A stretch of DNA of 64,000 bases from Bacteroidota bacterium (GTDB lineage Bacteria > Bacteroidota > Bacteroidia > NS11-12g > UBA9320). Location: NCBI GenBank assembly GCA_016124755.1, contig WGNA01000011.1:124001-188000 (forward strand), given 5' to 3'. A program made the position numbers and the translations under genes. Below, in pieces: positions 17,534-27,157 of this stretch. How positions within the stretch are numbered: position 1 is the stretch's first letter; each line of letters opens with the position of its first letter. Under the pieces are notes generated by a model. The model searched no databases and was not told the DNA's origin. It saw nothing but the letters and a program-made list of their open reading frames with translations.

Positions 17534-20068
17534 TTACTGCCACCGAAGCGTAACCGGAAATTGTTGCCGGTGGTACGATTTGTCAATCAGGGTTTCTACC
17601 GAAATCAGGTAAATCCCTTCATTTAAGACTCCGCCGTCATCTGTGGAGCCGTCCCAGATAAGTAATCCGCTACCATTGATATGTGCGTTCTGAACCGGTT
17701 GTGAAACGAGAATTCCTTCAATGGTAAAAACAGAAATTGTTACGAGACATTCTACATTTCCGGCGGTCACTTCAATATTTAATGCATCGTTATAACCATC
17801 CAGATTGGGCGAAAAAGGATCGGGATAAATATGAATTTTGGATTCGGGTTTTAATGCTAAATATTGCCACGAAGCATTCTGATAACCCGGGGTTGCATAT
17901 CCGGTTGTGTAGGATGCGGAAGTCCAAAATTCGGTTTGATTCGGGAGTTCTGCATTTATTCTTTCCAGACTCACACCTTTGGTTTCCGGAAGATGAGCAT
18001 GCATTTCTTCGTTAAAGGAAGCACTGTCGATCAACGTTCCGGAGATGTCGGTTATCACAACGGTTCCGCCGGAATTTGAAAGTGCAGGCAACGATTCAAC
18101 CTGAAGAATGTGCATCTTTTCAGAATTCGGATAAGCTTTTCGAATGGCATTTTCATCAACCGTTAAACATAAAAAATCATTCGGAAAAATAGGTTTGTGA
18201 AGGGAAGTTAGGGGTTTTAAAGTTTCGAATTCACCATCCGAATTGATGGTTGTAACTCTGAGCGATGAAAGATCAATCGCGTTTTTATTGCGGTTTTGAA
18301 TTTCAATAAATTCGGGAACACCATTATTCGGATTAAATAAAATTTCGGTAATCAGAATATCTTCTTTCCCAACGATAACGGGCCAGGTAATTTGAAGAGC
18401 CGTGTCTCGATTTGCATTTCCGCTGCAATCACAAAAGCCGGAAATTTCAACAGAATAATGCTGCTCCGGTTGTAAGGATTCTTTTAGTTGAATAGAAATA
18501 GTGTTTTTATCAATCCGGATAAAACCGGTTTCACTCTGATTGATTTTAACGGAAGATGTACAAAAATTTTCCTCGGTTTTTTCAGTAAAAGTGATTCGGA
18601 TTTCAGTAGGCGATTCCATAAAAATATTTGCAACCTCAGGTGGAATGTCGTCCCGGATCCGTCGATCTACCGAATTAACGATTCCGGGACTTCCACCCTC
18701 ATGAGATACCGAGCATGTCCAGTTCGCATCCAAACAAGGTTCATCCTTGTCGATCATTTCGAGGCTCCAGCCCCCCGAACCTTTCCACGCAGGCACCCAC
18801 AAATCAGAAGAATAACAAACAACGTCTATCGTATCTCCGAATGAATTGATGAGCAGAATGCTGTCACCACTGTTGTTCAGAGATGGAAAATCTTTTATGC
18901 CGATAACCGGAATTCCGTCCGCCCACAAATGCGTAAGTCGTTCATCGCATAAGACGACATACGATCGGGGCGGAACAACGGAATCCGGGAAAAGCGCAGT
19001 TCTTGTGGGATCGGCAATCCCGAAGTTTTTTACAGAAAGAATCTCATGAGTTGCATTATAAAGCTCGATGTATTCCACATCCGGCAAACCAATCACCGGC
19101 TCCGGATCACACATAATTTCCGTAATAAATATTTCCCCTTTAGCCGCCCGATAGGGCTTTTTATAATGCAGCGTAAAAGTGGTATCTAATTCTTTTGAAT
19201 ACGGTGAAGAATTAATTCCCCGAATCCGGATCGTTTGTTCTTCTGCTAACATTAATTCCGGTCGAACAGTCAATTGATCGTCACGAACCCAGTTACAGCT
19301 TTTAACTACATTTCCATTTATCCGTATTTCAGGATTTATGGAATACAGTTTAACATCCACATTAAAAAAGACATCAATTATTGAATCGCCTCTTAAAGTT
19401 GTTTGGGTTAAAGCCGGAGCTTCCGTTTTTGTATTTTTAGTAAAAAGTGAAAATTCATTCCAATAATGTTTTCGGAAAAAGGAAGTGGTGGATTGGCGGA
19501 TACACAGGCCCGGACGTATTTTTTTAGTTGAAGAATTAATTTCGGATGATGGGAAAGAATATAAAGTGTCTGCGGTTAAATCTGCCGTTTTAAGAGTTAA
19601 TTTATTCTGAATTAATTCAATCCATAAAACCAGATGTGAGTGACCGGTGATTCCTTTTAAAAAAGTATAAATTTCAGATGATATCGAAATCCCGGGCCTT
19701 CCATACATTAAGGAAATGGCATCATCCTTCCCACCCAATCGAATGAAAGAACCGGTATCTCCTTCCTCCCAAAAGAAATCAACATAATTGGCTGAGGAAG
19801 TTTCAAAATCCAGCCGTACATCGAATTGCAGAACGAAGGAATCCGGTCGTGGAAATGAAAGTTTGGAGCGAATCGAAAATGTATCGTTGGCAATAAACGA
19901 ATTCGAGCGACAGGAAGAGGCTTCGAAATCAAAGATGCTATCTCTGAAAGACCAGAACGAAGCACTTTTCCCGCCGTCCGAAAAGTCATCGTGAATCAGC
20001 ACCTGGCCAAAGCACAGGCCGGGGATGAACACAATAAATACGAGCCAATAGAGGGCAAATAGTTTCAT
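17534..20068 (-). CDS. Secreted lamin-tail-domain surface protein
   Basis: This 844-residue protein has a signal peptide (MKLFALYWLVFIVFIPGLCFGQ). The N-terminal part is beta-rich, with a LamG/jelly-roll-like opening (VLIHDDFSDGGKSASFW). Two lamin tail domains follow, near 313 (GEIFITEIMCDPEPVIGLPD) and 569 (EDILITEILFNPNNGVPEFI), with an Ig-like SbsA-type segment between them (IRITFTEKTEENF). The C-terminal ~100 residues (YPDPFSPNLDGYNDALNIEV..., LIWDGSTDDGGVLNEGIYLI) resemble FlgD-type Ig or T9SS-associated C-terminal domains. This layout is common for Bacteroidota surface proteins; the exact role is unknown. No nuclease or protease motif was seen. Confidence 0.85.
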   Translation of the reverse strand: MKLFALYWLVFIVFIPGLCFGQVLIHDDFSDGGKSASFWSFRDSIFDFEASSCRSNSFIANDTFSIRSKLSFPRPDSFVLQFDVRLDFETSSANYVDFFWEEGDTGSFIRLGGKDDAISLMYGRPGISISSEIYTFLKGITGHSHLVLWIELIQNKLTLKTADLTADTLYSFPSSEINSSTKKIRPGLCIRQSTTSFFRKHYWNEFSLFTKNTKTEAPALTQTTLRGDSIIDVFFNVDVKLYSINPEIRINGNVVKSCNWVRDDQLTVRPELMLAEEQTIRIRGINSSPYSKELDTTFTLHYKKPYRAAKGEIFITEIMCDPEPVIGLPDVEYIELYNATHEILSVKNFGIADPTRTALFPDSVVPPRSYVVLCDERLTHLWADGIPVIGIKDFPSLNNSGDSILLINSFGDTIDVVCYSSDLWVPAWKGSGGWSLEMIDKDEPCLDANWTCSVSHEGGSPGIVNSVDRRIRDDIPPEVANIFMESPTEIRITFTEKTEENFCTSSVKINQSETGFIRIDKNTISIQLKESLQPEQHYSVEISGFCDCSGNANRDTALQITWPVIVGKEDILITEILFNPNNGVPEFIEIQNRNKNAIDLSSLRVTTINSDGEFETLKPLTSLHKPIFPNDFLCLTVDENAIRKAYPNSEKMHILQVESLPALSNSGGTVVITDISGTLIDSASFNEEMHAHLPETKGVSLERINAELPNQTEFWTSASYTTGYATPGYQNASWQYLALKPESKIHIYPDPFSPNLDGYNDALNIEVTAGNVECLVTISVFTIEGILVSQPVQNAHINGSGLLIWDGSTDDGGVLNEGIYLISVETLIDKSYHRQQFPVTLRWQ

Positions 20069-20235
20069 GAGTTTGGTACAGCCAAATTCGAAAGTCAGAA
20101 TGAATCCTGAAAATTTTTGACCGTCTCATCCACCCAACGCCGTATTTTTTTCTCCCAACGCAAACATTTTACTCAGACAACTGTATTGTCAATCGTAGTT
20201 TCCGGCAAAGGTTTCCGCTAAATTTGCCGACTTCC

Positions 20236-23076
20236 GTGGCAAAAAGCAAAAAAGACATATTCGAACAAGGCGCGATCGAGGTCATCGGAGCCCGCGAACA
20301 CAACCTGAAAAATGTGGATCTCAAAATCCCGAGAGGAAAGCTCGTTGTCTTTACCGGACTCAGTGGCAGCGGGAAATCTTCGTTGGCTTTCGATACCATT
20401 TTTGCTGAAGGTCAGCGCCGGTATATGGAAACGTTTTCGGCGTATGCACGACAGTTTATCGGCGATATGAAACGTCCGGATGTCGACAAAATCGACGGAC
20501 TTTCCCCGGTAATTTCCATCGAACAAAAGACCGTTAGTAAGAATCCGAGATCAACCGTTGGAACGATAACGGAGATTTACGATTTCCTCCGGCTTCTGTA
20601 TGCCAGAGCAGGTGAGGCACACAGTTATTTGTCGGGAAAGAAGATGATCAAATTCTCGGAAGACGAGATCATCGATTTGCTGATGAAGGATTTTGACGGA
20701 ATGAAAATCGCCCTGCTCGCACCGATCGTAAAAGGACGAAAAGGACATTACCGCGATCTGTTTGAACAATACGCCAAAAAAGGATACAGCAAAATGCGGG
20801 TTGACGGCGAGATGGTGAAGATTGAGCCCGGGATGCAATTAGACCGCTACAAAGTTCACGACATCGAATTGGTGATTGATCGCATTGAAGTTTCCGACGA
20901 CAACCGGTTCCGTTTAACCGAATCGGTAAAGGCATCTTTTCTTGCGGGGAACGGCGTGCTTATGACGTACGACTACGACACCGATCAGGTACGGCATTTC
21001 AGCAAAACACTGATGGATCCCGAAACAGGTTTGTCGTATGATGAACCGCAACCGAATACCTTTTCTTTTAATTCACCATACGGAGCCTGTGAGCGTTGCA
21101 ACGGACTTGGAACCATTGCCGATATTGCCGAAACACTCATTATTCCGGATCCCAAACTCAGCATTAATAAAGGTGGAATTGTTCCGCTCGGACCGTTCCG
21201 CGAAAACTGGACGTTCACCCAATTGCGGGCAATGGCGAAGAAGAAAAAATTTAGTCTCGCCGATCCGATTGAAAAACTGCCGAAAGCTGCACTCCACGAT
21301 ATTCTTCACGGAAGCGACGAGAAGTTTGAAGTGGTGACCAAATATGCCGGAACCAATCAGACCTGGGAAACCAATTTCAAAGGTGTGATTCCGATGATCC
21401 TCAATTCGTATTTGCAGAAATCTCACGACAGCCTGTATCAATGGGCTGAGGAGTTTATGTCGATGGAGAACTGCCCGGAATGCAGTGGTTTCAGACTAAA
21501 AAAAGAAGCACTTCATTATTTTATTGCCGGCAAACACATTGGTGAATTAGGTGAAATGAATATTACCGAACTCGAATCGTGGTTGGGTAATTTGGATGAT
21601 AAATTATCGGAAAGACAACAAACCATCGCCTGTGAATTGCTAAAGGAAATCCGGGGCCGTGTTGGTTTTCTCACCAATGTCGGTCTTGGCTATCTCAGTC
21701 TGAACAATCCGGCCAGAACCCTCAGCGGGGGAGAGGCGCAGCGCATTCGCCTCGCAACACAGATCGGTTCGCAATTAGAAGAGGTGTTGTATATTCTGGA
21801 TGAGCCGAGTATCGGTTTGCATCAGCGCGACAATCATCAATTAATCGAATCGCTGAAACATTTGCGCGATGTCGGGAACACGGTAATTGTGGTGGAACAC
21901 GATAAAGACATGATTCTGCAAAGCGATTTTGTGGTGGATATTGGTCCGAGAGCCGGAATGCATGGCGGGCAAATTACAGCCGCCGGAAATTGGGACGCAG
22001 TTAAAAATGCAGATACACTTACTTCCGAGTATTTAAATGGCAGAAAGCAAATTGCCGTTCCGGAAAAAAGGAGCAAAGGCAATGGCAAAAAAATATCTTT
22101 AAAAGGTTGTTCCGGAAATAATTTAAAAGGTGTTGATGTGGATTTTCCGTTGGGTTGTTTCATCTGTGTAACGGGTGTTTCAGGAAGCGGAAAGAGCTCT
22201 TTAATTAATGAAACACTGCATCCCGTTTTATCGGAATTCGTTTATAATTCGAGAAAAAGACCATTGCCGTATAAAGAGGTAAAAGGATTAAAACATATTG
22301 ATAAGGTGATTAAAATAGATCAGTCTCCGATTGGTCGTTCACCGCGATCAAATCCTGCTACGTACGTTGGTTTTTTTACGGAAATACGAAATCTGTTCAG
22401 TGAATTACCGGAGGCAAAAATCCGCGGATATAAGCCGGGAAGATTTTCATTTAATGTTAAAGGCGGTAGATGTGAAACCTGCAAGGGCGGTGGTCGAAGA
22501 TTAATCGAAATGAATTTCCTGCCGGATGTGGAAGTGGAATGCGAAACGTGTCAGGGCAAACGCTATAACCGAGATACACTGGAAGTTCGATATCGTGGGA
22601 AATCGATCAGCGATGTGTTGGACATGAGTGTGGAAGATGCCGTTCATTTCTTTGAAAATATTCCGGCGATTCATCGAAAAATAAAAGCCTTGCAGGATGT
22701 TGGATTGGGCTATTTAACACTCGGACAATCATCGGTAACCATTTCCGGAGGTGAAGCGCAGCGGGTGAAATTAGCGAGTGAGCTCAGTAAAATAAGTACG
22801 GGAAATACCTTTTATATTTTAGACGAGCCTACAACCGGATTGCATTTCGAAGATATTCACGTTTTGCTTTTAGTGTTACAGGAATTGGTAAATCTTGGAA
22901 ATACCGTTCTCGTAATTGAGCATAATTTAGATGTGGTAAAAGTGGCGGATCATATCATCGACCTTGGGCCAGAAGGCGGCAAAGGTGGCGGACAAATCAT
23001 CGCGACCGGCACACCCGAACAAATCGTTAAAAAAGGAATTGGCCATACGGCGAAGTTTTTAGCGATGGAACTTTGA
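20236..23076 (+). CDS. uvrA: Excinuclease ABC subunit A
   Basis: This is the damage-recognition ATPase of nucleotide excision repair. About 946 residues show both ABC modules: Walker A GLSGSGKSSLAFDTI and GVSGSGKSSLINETL; signatures LSGGEAQRIRLATQIG and ISGGEAQRVKLASELS; Walker B VLYILDEPSIGLHQRD and FYILDEPTTGLHFEDI. The zinc modules include CPECSGFRL and the C-terminal CETCKGGG...CETCQGKRYN. I prefer the GTG at 20236 (MAKSKKDIFEQGAIEV, the usual UvrA opening) over the TTG at 20224, because a TAAATTTG box at 20219-20226 overlaps the latter. It is transcribed alone. Confidence 0.96.
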   Translation: MAKSKKDIFEQGAIEVIGAREHNLKNVDLKIPRGKLVVFTGLSGSGKSSLAFDTIFAEGQRRYMETFSAYARQFIGDMKRPDVDKIDGLSPVISIEQKTVSKNPRSTVGTITEIYDFLRLLYARAGEAHSYLSGKKMIKFSEDEIIDLLMKDFDGMKIALLAPIVKGRKGHYRDLFEQYAKKGYSKMRVDGEMVKIEPGMQLDRYKVHDIELVIDRIEVSDDNRFRLTESVKASFLAGNGVLMTYDYDTDQVRHFSKTLMDPETGLSYDEPQPNTFSFNSPYGACERCNGLGTIADIAETLIIPDPKLSINKGGIVPLGPFRENWTFTQLRAMAKKKKFSLADPIEKLPKAALHDILHGSDEKFEVVTKYAGTNQTWETNFKGVIPMILNSYLQKSHDSLYQWAEEFMSMENCPECSGFRLKKEALHYFIAGKHIGELGEMNITELESWLGNLDDKLSERQQTIACELLKEIRGRVGFLTNVGLGYLSLNNPARTLSGGEAQRIRLATQIGSQLEEVLYILDEPSIGLHQRDNHQLIESLKHLRDVGNTVIVVEHDKDMILQSDFVVDIGPRAGMHGGQITAAGNWDAVKNADTLTSEYLNGRKQIAVPEKRSKGNGKKISLKGCSGNNLKGVDVDFPLGCFICVTGVSGSGKSSLINETLHPVLSEFVYNSRKRPLPYKEVKGLKHIDKVIKIDQSPIGRSPRSNPATYVGFFTEIRNLFSELPEAKIRGYKPGRFSFNVKGGRCETCKGGGRRLIEMNFLPDVEVECETCQGKRYNRDTLEVRYRGKSISDVLDMSVEDAVHFFENIPAIHRKIKALQDVGLGYLTLGQSSVTISGGEAQRVKLASELSKISTGNTFYILDEPTTGLHFEDIHVLLLVLQELVNLGNTVLVIEHNLDVVKVADHIIDLGPEGGKGGGQIIATGTPEQIVKKGIGHTAKFLAMEL

Positions 23077-23099
23077 TGTCTGTCTGTCGGTAGAACGCT

Positions 23100-23123
23100 G
23101 TCCGTAGCGTCCCCGCTACGGAC
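23100..23123. repeat. Dispersed 24-nt hairpin, copy 1 (perfect stem)
   Basis: GTCCGTAGCG, loop TCCC, CGCTACGGAC: ten perfect pairs with a 4-nt loop, beginning 24 bp after the uvrA stop, so it may act as its terminator although no strong T-run follows. It belongs to a family with copies at 25012, 25092, 30472 and 30590. The rest of the 23077-23385 gap is AT-rich with no other structure seen. Confidence 0.7.
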
Positions 23124-23385
23124 TCTACATATTTTTATTATTTCAGAATTAGCTGCGAATTTTAATTCCACAAAACTCCGAATTAAATTATTGTTTTCTC
23201 TGCCCATAATTTATGTGTATGTATTGTAAGTATCCCTGAAATTTTGACTGGATAAAATGAGAAAGTGATCTTAATTTTAAAAATCCAAAAAGAAAGGAGT
23301 CCCTATTTCTAAAATACAGTCATATAAAGGTTTTGATATTTAAAATCTGAATACTGTTGTCAAACGTAATTACTATATTACCGCA

Positions 23386-24936
23386 ATGAAAGTGAAAAGG
23401 ATTTTAGTTCTGCTGCTCTTTGTTTTATTATTCATTAATGCTAAAGCGCAATTCCGGGATGATGTTATTTATTTAAAAATAAAAGATTCTTCTTCGGTTG
23501 TTCTGGAGCCATACGATAATTTGAATATCGCCCTTAACTCGGCAATCATTCTTTACGGTATTGATTCGATTTACCGGCCGTTTCCCGAACTCAACAACAC
23601 AATGAATAAAACGTATCGTGTGCACTTTACCCAAACTGCCAAAATCGATTTGCTAATTTCAACCTTAGCACAGATTCCGTTTATTGAATACGCAGAAAAA
23701 GCACCGGTTTATTCGATTGATTTTACACCAAACGATTATCAGTCGTCGCAGTGGTATCTGGATAAAATTCGGGCGAAAGATGCCTGGGATGTTCAAAAGG
23801 GAAAGTCATCAGTAATCGTTGCCGTGGTGGATAATGCGGTTCGGTTGAGTCACGAAGATATCAAAGCGAATCTCTGGACAAATCCGTCTGAAATTGCCGG
23901 AAACGGAATCGATGATGATTTAAACGGCTACGTCGATGATGTTCATGGCGCGGATGTTTCGGATGGCGATGGAAATCCGAACCCTCCGCAGCCCATTGCC
24001 GTTGATAGTCCGTTTGTACACGGAACCTTATGTGCCGGAGCCGTTTCTGCCACAACTGATAACAACATCGGAATTGCTTCACTGGGTTTTGGCCTTAGAA
24101 TAATGGCTGTAAAATGCACACCTGATAATGCTTCTGATCACGGAGAAAGTGTGTACGACGGATACGATGGAATATATTACGCTATCCGAAACGGAGCCGA
24201 TGTGATAAGTCTCTCGTGGGGCGGACCTTCGGGAAATCTCACCACCGGACTGAATCTGATTTCCTCGGCCAGACAAGCAGGAATTGTTGTGGTGGCTGCG
24301 GCAGGGAATTCAAATACCGACCAGACATTTTATCCGGCAGGCTATAACGGAGTAATCGGAGTTGGGGCGAGTGACCGCGACGACAAAAGAGCTTCCTTTT
24401 CCAATTTCGGTTCGTATGTCGACATAATGGCTCCGGGAGTTGGAATACAGACTACCAATGGCGCGGCGGATAACGCGTATTCATATCCGGGCGGAACGTC
24501 GTTGGCTTGTCCGCTCGTTGCTTCGTTGTGCGGACTACTGAAATCTCAAAACCCTTCTTTTTCGCCTTCGCAAATTGAGCAAAAGGTTTTCGACGGAGCG
24601 GATAATATTGATTCGCTGAATCCGGGATATTCCGGCAAATTGGGACACGGACGAATGAACGCCGCTAACTCTTTGGGTGCTTCGGTAAGTGTTGAGGAAA
24701 TAGAATCGCGATATGCTTTTCCCACTCTTTGGAAATCCGGAACGCATATTTCTCTTTATGCATTTACGGGACAAAATCTTCGTCTCATTTCAATGAAAGG
24801 TGAGGTAATTTCTCTGAATACGTCAATTGAAAACACCTCTGATTTTTTGGTGCCTGTTGATTTATCCGCCGGGATGTATGTTTTTGCTTTTGAAGTAAAT
24901 GCTCAGTTGATGTATGTGAGAGTGATGGTGTTTTGA
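23386..24936 (+). CDS. Secreted subtilisin-family (S8) serine protease with C-terminal beta domain
   Basis: This 516-residue protease has a signal peptide (MKVKRILVLLLFVLLFINAKAQ), an N-terminal pro-region (about 22-125) and an S8 catalytic domain with D149 (IVAVVDNAV), H212 (FVHGTLCAGA), the oxyanion N308 (VVAAAGNSN) and S372 (YPGGTSLACPLVAS). The catalytic Asp motif is DNAV rather than the usual DTGV/DSGI, a variant also seen in some Bacteroidota subtilases. The final ~75 residues (LRLISMKGEVISLN..., VPVDLSAGMYVFAFEV) look like a degenerate T9SS type A sorting domain. The role is probably extracellular proteolysis. Confidence 0.93.
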   Translation: MKVKRILVLLLFVLLFINAKAQFRDDVIYLKIKDSSSVVLEPYDNLNIALNSAIILYGIDSIYRPFPELNNTMNKTYRVHFTQTAKIDLLISTLAQIPFIEYAEKAPVYSIDFTPNDYQSSQWYLDKIRAKDAWDVQKGKSSVIVAVVDNAVRLSHEDIKANLWTNPSEIAGNGIDDDLNGYVDDVHGADVSDGDGNPNPPQPIAVDSPFVHGTLCAGAVSATTDNNIGIASLGFGLRIMAVKCTPDNASDHGESVYDGYDGIYYAIRNGADVISLSWGGPSGNLTTGLNLISSARQAGIVVVAAAGNSNTDQTFYPAGYNGVIGVGASDRDDKRASFSNFGSYVDIMAPGVGIQTTNGAADNAYSYPGGTSLACPLVASLCGLLKSQNPSFSPSQIEQKVFDGADNIDSLNPGYSGKLGHGRMNAANSLGASVSVEEIESRYAFPTLWKSGTHISLYAFTGQNLRLISMKGEVISLNTSIENTSDFLVPVDLSAGMYVFAFEVNAQLMYVRVMVF

Positions 24937-25011
24937 AAAGCGAAAAACGAAGAATTGAAAATCGATCCGCCTTCGCCTGTTGGCTATGGCGGATAAATAA
25001 AACCGGAATCT

Positions 25012-25035
25012 GTCGGTAGCGTCCTCGCTACCGAC
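25012..25035. repeat. Dispersed 24-nt hairpin, copy 2 (perfect stem)
   Basis: GTCGGTAGCG, loop TCCT, CGCTACCGAC. Compared with copy 1, the fourth stem pair is changed from C-G to G-C on both arms, a compensatory change that keeps the stem perfect. Confidence 0.65.
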
Positions 25036-25091
25036 TTCGGGACATTTGAAATGAAAAGAATGAAAAAAATGAAATGAATGAAAAAAATTAA

Positions 25092-25115
25092 GTCCGTAGT
25101 GAGGACACTACGGAC
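25092..25115. repeat. Dispersed 24-nt hairpin, copy 3 (perfect stem)
   Basis: GTCCGTAGTG, loop AGGA, CACTACGGAC. The ninth stem pair is changed from C-G to T-A on both arms relative to copy 1. It is preceded by AATGAAAAAAATTAA purine repeats, which also precede copies 4 and 5. Confidence 0.65.
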
Positions 25116-25545
25116 AGGTTGGATTGAATGATTACGGTTGCGGGGAATTGTTGGGTAAGGCATGCCCATCTATAAAGTGCGATTTTGGGAAAATGGTAGT
25201 TTCTATCTAATAGATCCAGGAACGTTGTATGGTGGTTCATACTGACAACTCTTCTCAAAAGTTTAATTCTGTTTGAAATATTTAAGAGTTCGTCAGTAGG
25301 ATGACGCTCCGTGGTGGAATTCTTCAATTCCCGAATTCTCCATTTCTTAATTTCCTTCTTTCTTTTCATTTTTTAATTGATTACAAATCGAAGTTCTTTC
25401 GCTCTGCCGATTCTGTTCCCGCTACCGTTTCAGTTACTGTTACCGAACCGGGTTTCTTCGCTCTGCTCAGAATTGAGCGCTCTCCGTTCTGTCGCTCTTC
25501 CGTTACTGTTACTGTTACCGTTCCCGATTCTTTTACTTTTGCCCC

Positions 25546-26118
25546 ATGGCAGCGACTTCCGCAGATATAGTTCAGCAACTCATGCAACGCGATCAAAAGG
25601 CGTTTGAGTTGGTGTTCCGTACGTATTACGCGGAGCTGTGTCATTTTGCCAATAAATATTTGAAAAGCGAGGCCGAATCGGAAGAATTGGTGCAGGATGT
25701 TTTTTGCAGGTTGTGGCAGAAATTGGATTCCATTTCCATTCAGACCAGTTTGAAATCGTATTTGTATTCTTCGGTGCGTAATGCCTCCTTTAATTTTTTA
25801 AAACATCAATTATTAATTCAGCAACACGCCGAAAATTATACAAAACAAAACGATGCTTTTGAGACCGATTCGCAGGTTGAAGTGGGTGAATTGCAGTCAC
25901 AAATTGCGGCAGCCATAAGCAAATTGCCGGATCGATGTCGTGAAGTGTTTATGCTCAGTCGTCAGCGCGGATTAAAATACCGGGAAATAGCGGATGAGAT
26001 GAACATTTCGGTAAAGACGGTAGAGGTTCAAATGGGAAAAGCGCTCAGCATTTTGCGAAAGGAATTGCAGTCGTATCTTCCGCTGATTTGGTTTATCTGG
26101 TTAGAAAATCTGAAATAG
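25546..26118 (+). CDS. FecI-like ECF sigma factor
   Basis: This 190-residue sigma-70 family protein is of the Bacteroidetes FecI-like type: region 2 FELVFRTYYAELCHFANKYLK...EELVQDVFCRLW (about 20-65) and region 4 LPDRCREVFMLSRQRGLKYREIADEM...VEVQMGKAL (about 125-175). A FecR-type anti-sigma gene follows 43 bp downstream, then an STN-domain protein. By family precedent the sigma is held by FecR and released through an STN-domain outer-membrane protein. The ATG lies 4 bp after a TACTTTTG box, so the transcript would be nearly leaderless. Confidence 0.94.
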   Translation: MAATSADIVQQLMQRDQKAFELVFRTYYAELCHFANKYLKSEAESEELVQDVFCRLWQKLDSISIQTSLKSYLYSSVRNASFNFLKHQLLIQQHAENYTKQNDAFETDSQVEVGELQSQIAAAISKLPDRCREVFMLSRQRGLKYREIADEMNISVKTVEVQMGKALSILRKELQSYLPLIWFIWLENLK

Positions 26119-26161
26119 GAATAAGGGTGAAAGCAAAATTGGTTGTCATAACGAACGAGTA

Positions 26162-27157
26162 ATGAAAGAAGAATCGGGTTTCCATATCGACTACGAAGCG
26201 ATTGCCCGCGTTCTGTCCGGAGAAGCGGATGCGGAGGAAGAACGCCGTGTTCAAAACTGGGCTCAGGAAAACCACGACAACCGGGAACTTTTTGCTTCTC
26301 TTAAATTGATGTGGGAAGAAACTTCTTCGGAACATTTTACCACCGATCCGTCTTTTAGTCCCGATACAAATGCAGCCTGGGAGAAGGTGAAATTGAAAAC
26401 CACTTCACCTAAGAGCAACATTCGGCCGATACGCAGATGGCTTCAGGCAGTGGCTGCTATTATAATTTTTATTGCAGCCGGCATTTCGTATTTCCGTTCG
26501 CTGAATCAACCGCCGCAAATGGTGGAACACAAAGTTGATCACACCGAAAAACTCGCATTGGCTGACGGTTCGGTTGTCCATATTAATTCCGGTTCCGACA
26601 TCCGCTATGCAAAGGATTTTGGCAAAAAGGACCGGAAGGTGGAATTAAAAGGAGAGGCTTTTTTTGAAGTGGAGCCGGATACTTCGAAGCCTTTTATTGT
26701 ACAGTCGCTCGATATGGATATCCGGGTTGTGGGTACCAGTTTTAATGTGCTGGCAAACAATCCCGACAGCGTTGTGGTGTCGGTGGAAACCGGAAAAGTT
26801 GAAATGCGGTTTGAGAACGGATTTATTCTGTTGCATCCGGGAGAAACCGGTGTGTATTATCGTAACGGACATCAGCTTTTTAAACGCGGTGAAATTCCGG
26901 TGATCAATCAGTTTTGGCGGGATCGACGGTTGGTTTTCCGGAAAACACCTTTGCAGGAAGTTATCCGGATTGTGAATGAATCATACGGTGTGCATATTCA
27001 ATTGGAAAATCCGGAAATGCGGGATCAGCCCATTACCGTTCGCTTCCGTGATCAGGATTTGCAAACGGTTTTGGAAGTGCTGTCTGCCACACTCAATATG
27101 CAATACGAAACCACCGGCCCGGATGAATTTCTGTTAATCCGAAATACCAATGAATAA
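26162..27157 (+). CDS. FecR-family anti-sigma factor
   Basis: This 331-residue single-pass regulator has a cytoplasmic N-terminal sigma-binding part (1-90), a membrane helix at about 93-110 (LQAVAAIIIFIAAGISYF), a periplasmic FecR domain (LADGSVVHINSGSDIRYAKD..., VELKGEAFFEVEPDTSKPF..., VVGTSFNVLAN), and a C-terminal DUF4974 domain (LVFRKTPLQEVIRIVNESYGV). Its last eight bases overlap the ATG of the STN-solenoid gene (ATGAATAA), indicating coupling. It is a standard partner of the upstream sigma factor. Confidence 0.95.
   Translation: MKEESGFHIDYEAIARVLSGEADAEEERRVQNWAQENHDNRELFASLKLMWEETSSEHFTTDPSFSPDTNAAWEKVKLKTTSPKSNIRPIRRWLQAVAAIIIFIAAGISYFRSLNQPPQMVEHKVDHTEKLALADGSVVHINSGSDIRYAKDFGKKDRKVELKGEAFFEVEPDTSKPFIVQSLDMDIRVVGTSFNVLANNPDSVVVSVETGKVEMRFENGFILLHPGETGVYYRNGHQLFKRGEIPVINQFWRDRRLVFRKTPLQEVIRIVNESYGVHIQLENPEMRDQPITVRFRDQDLQTVLEVLSATLNMQYETTGPDEFLLIRNTNE

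Larger units (their letters stand above)
24937..25545. other. 609-bp repeat-rich intergenic region
   Basis: It holds, in order: a GAAAA(A/T)CGA purine run and a CCGCC...GGCGG hairpin (24966-24992); two copies of the GTCsGTAG hairpin family; AATGAAAAGAATG-type purine tracts (about 25049-25090); a stretch with no recognised feature; and a pyrimidine-rich tract with repeated GTTACTGTTACCG (25430-25445, 25501-25520) ending in TACTTTTG (25534-25541), a -7-like match 4 bp before the sigma ATG. No gene is supported here. Confidence 0.6.

Noticed and set aside
20224..20235. TTG 20224 as uvrA start
   Set aside because: It falls inside a TAAATTTG box; GTG 20236 gives the usual MAKS opening.
21073..21441. 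122-codon minus frame inside uvrA
   Set aside because: Shadow of uvrA codons.
25381..25644. Minus-strand frame rich in VTVTVT overlapping the FecI-like sigma gene
   Set aside because: It is a translation of the GTTACTGTTACCG repeats and overlaps a clear sigma-factor gene.
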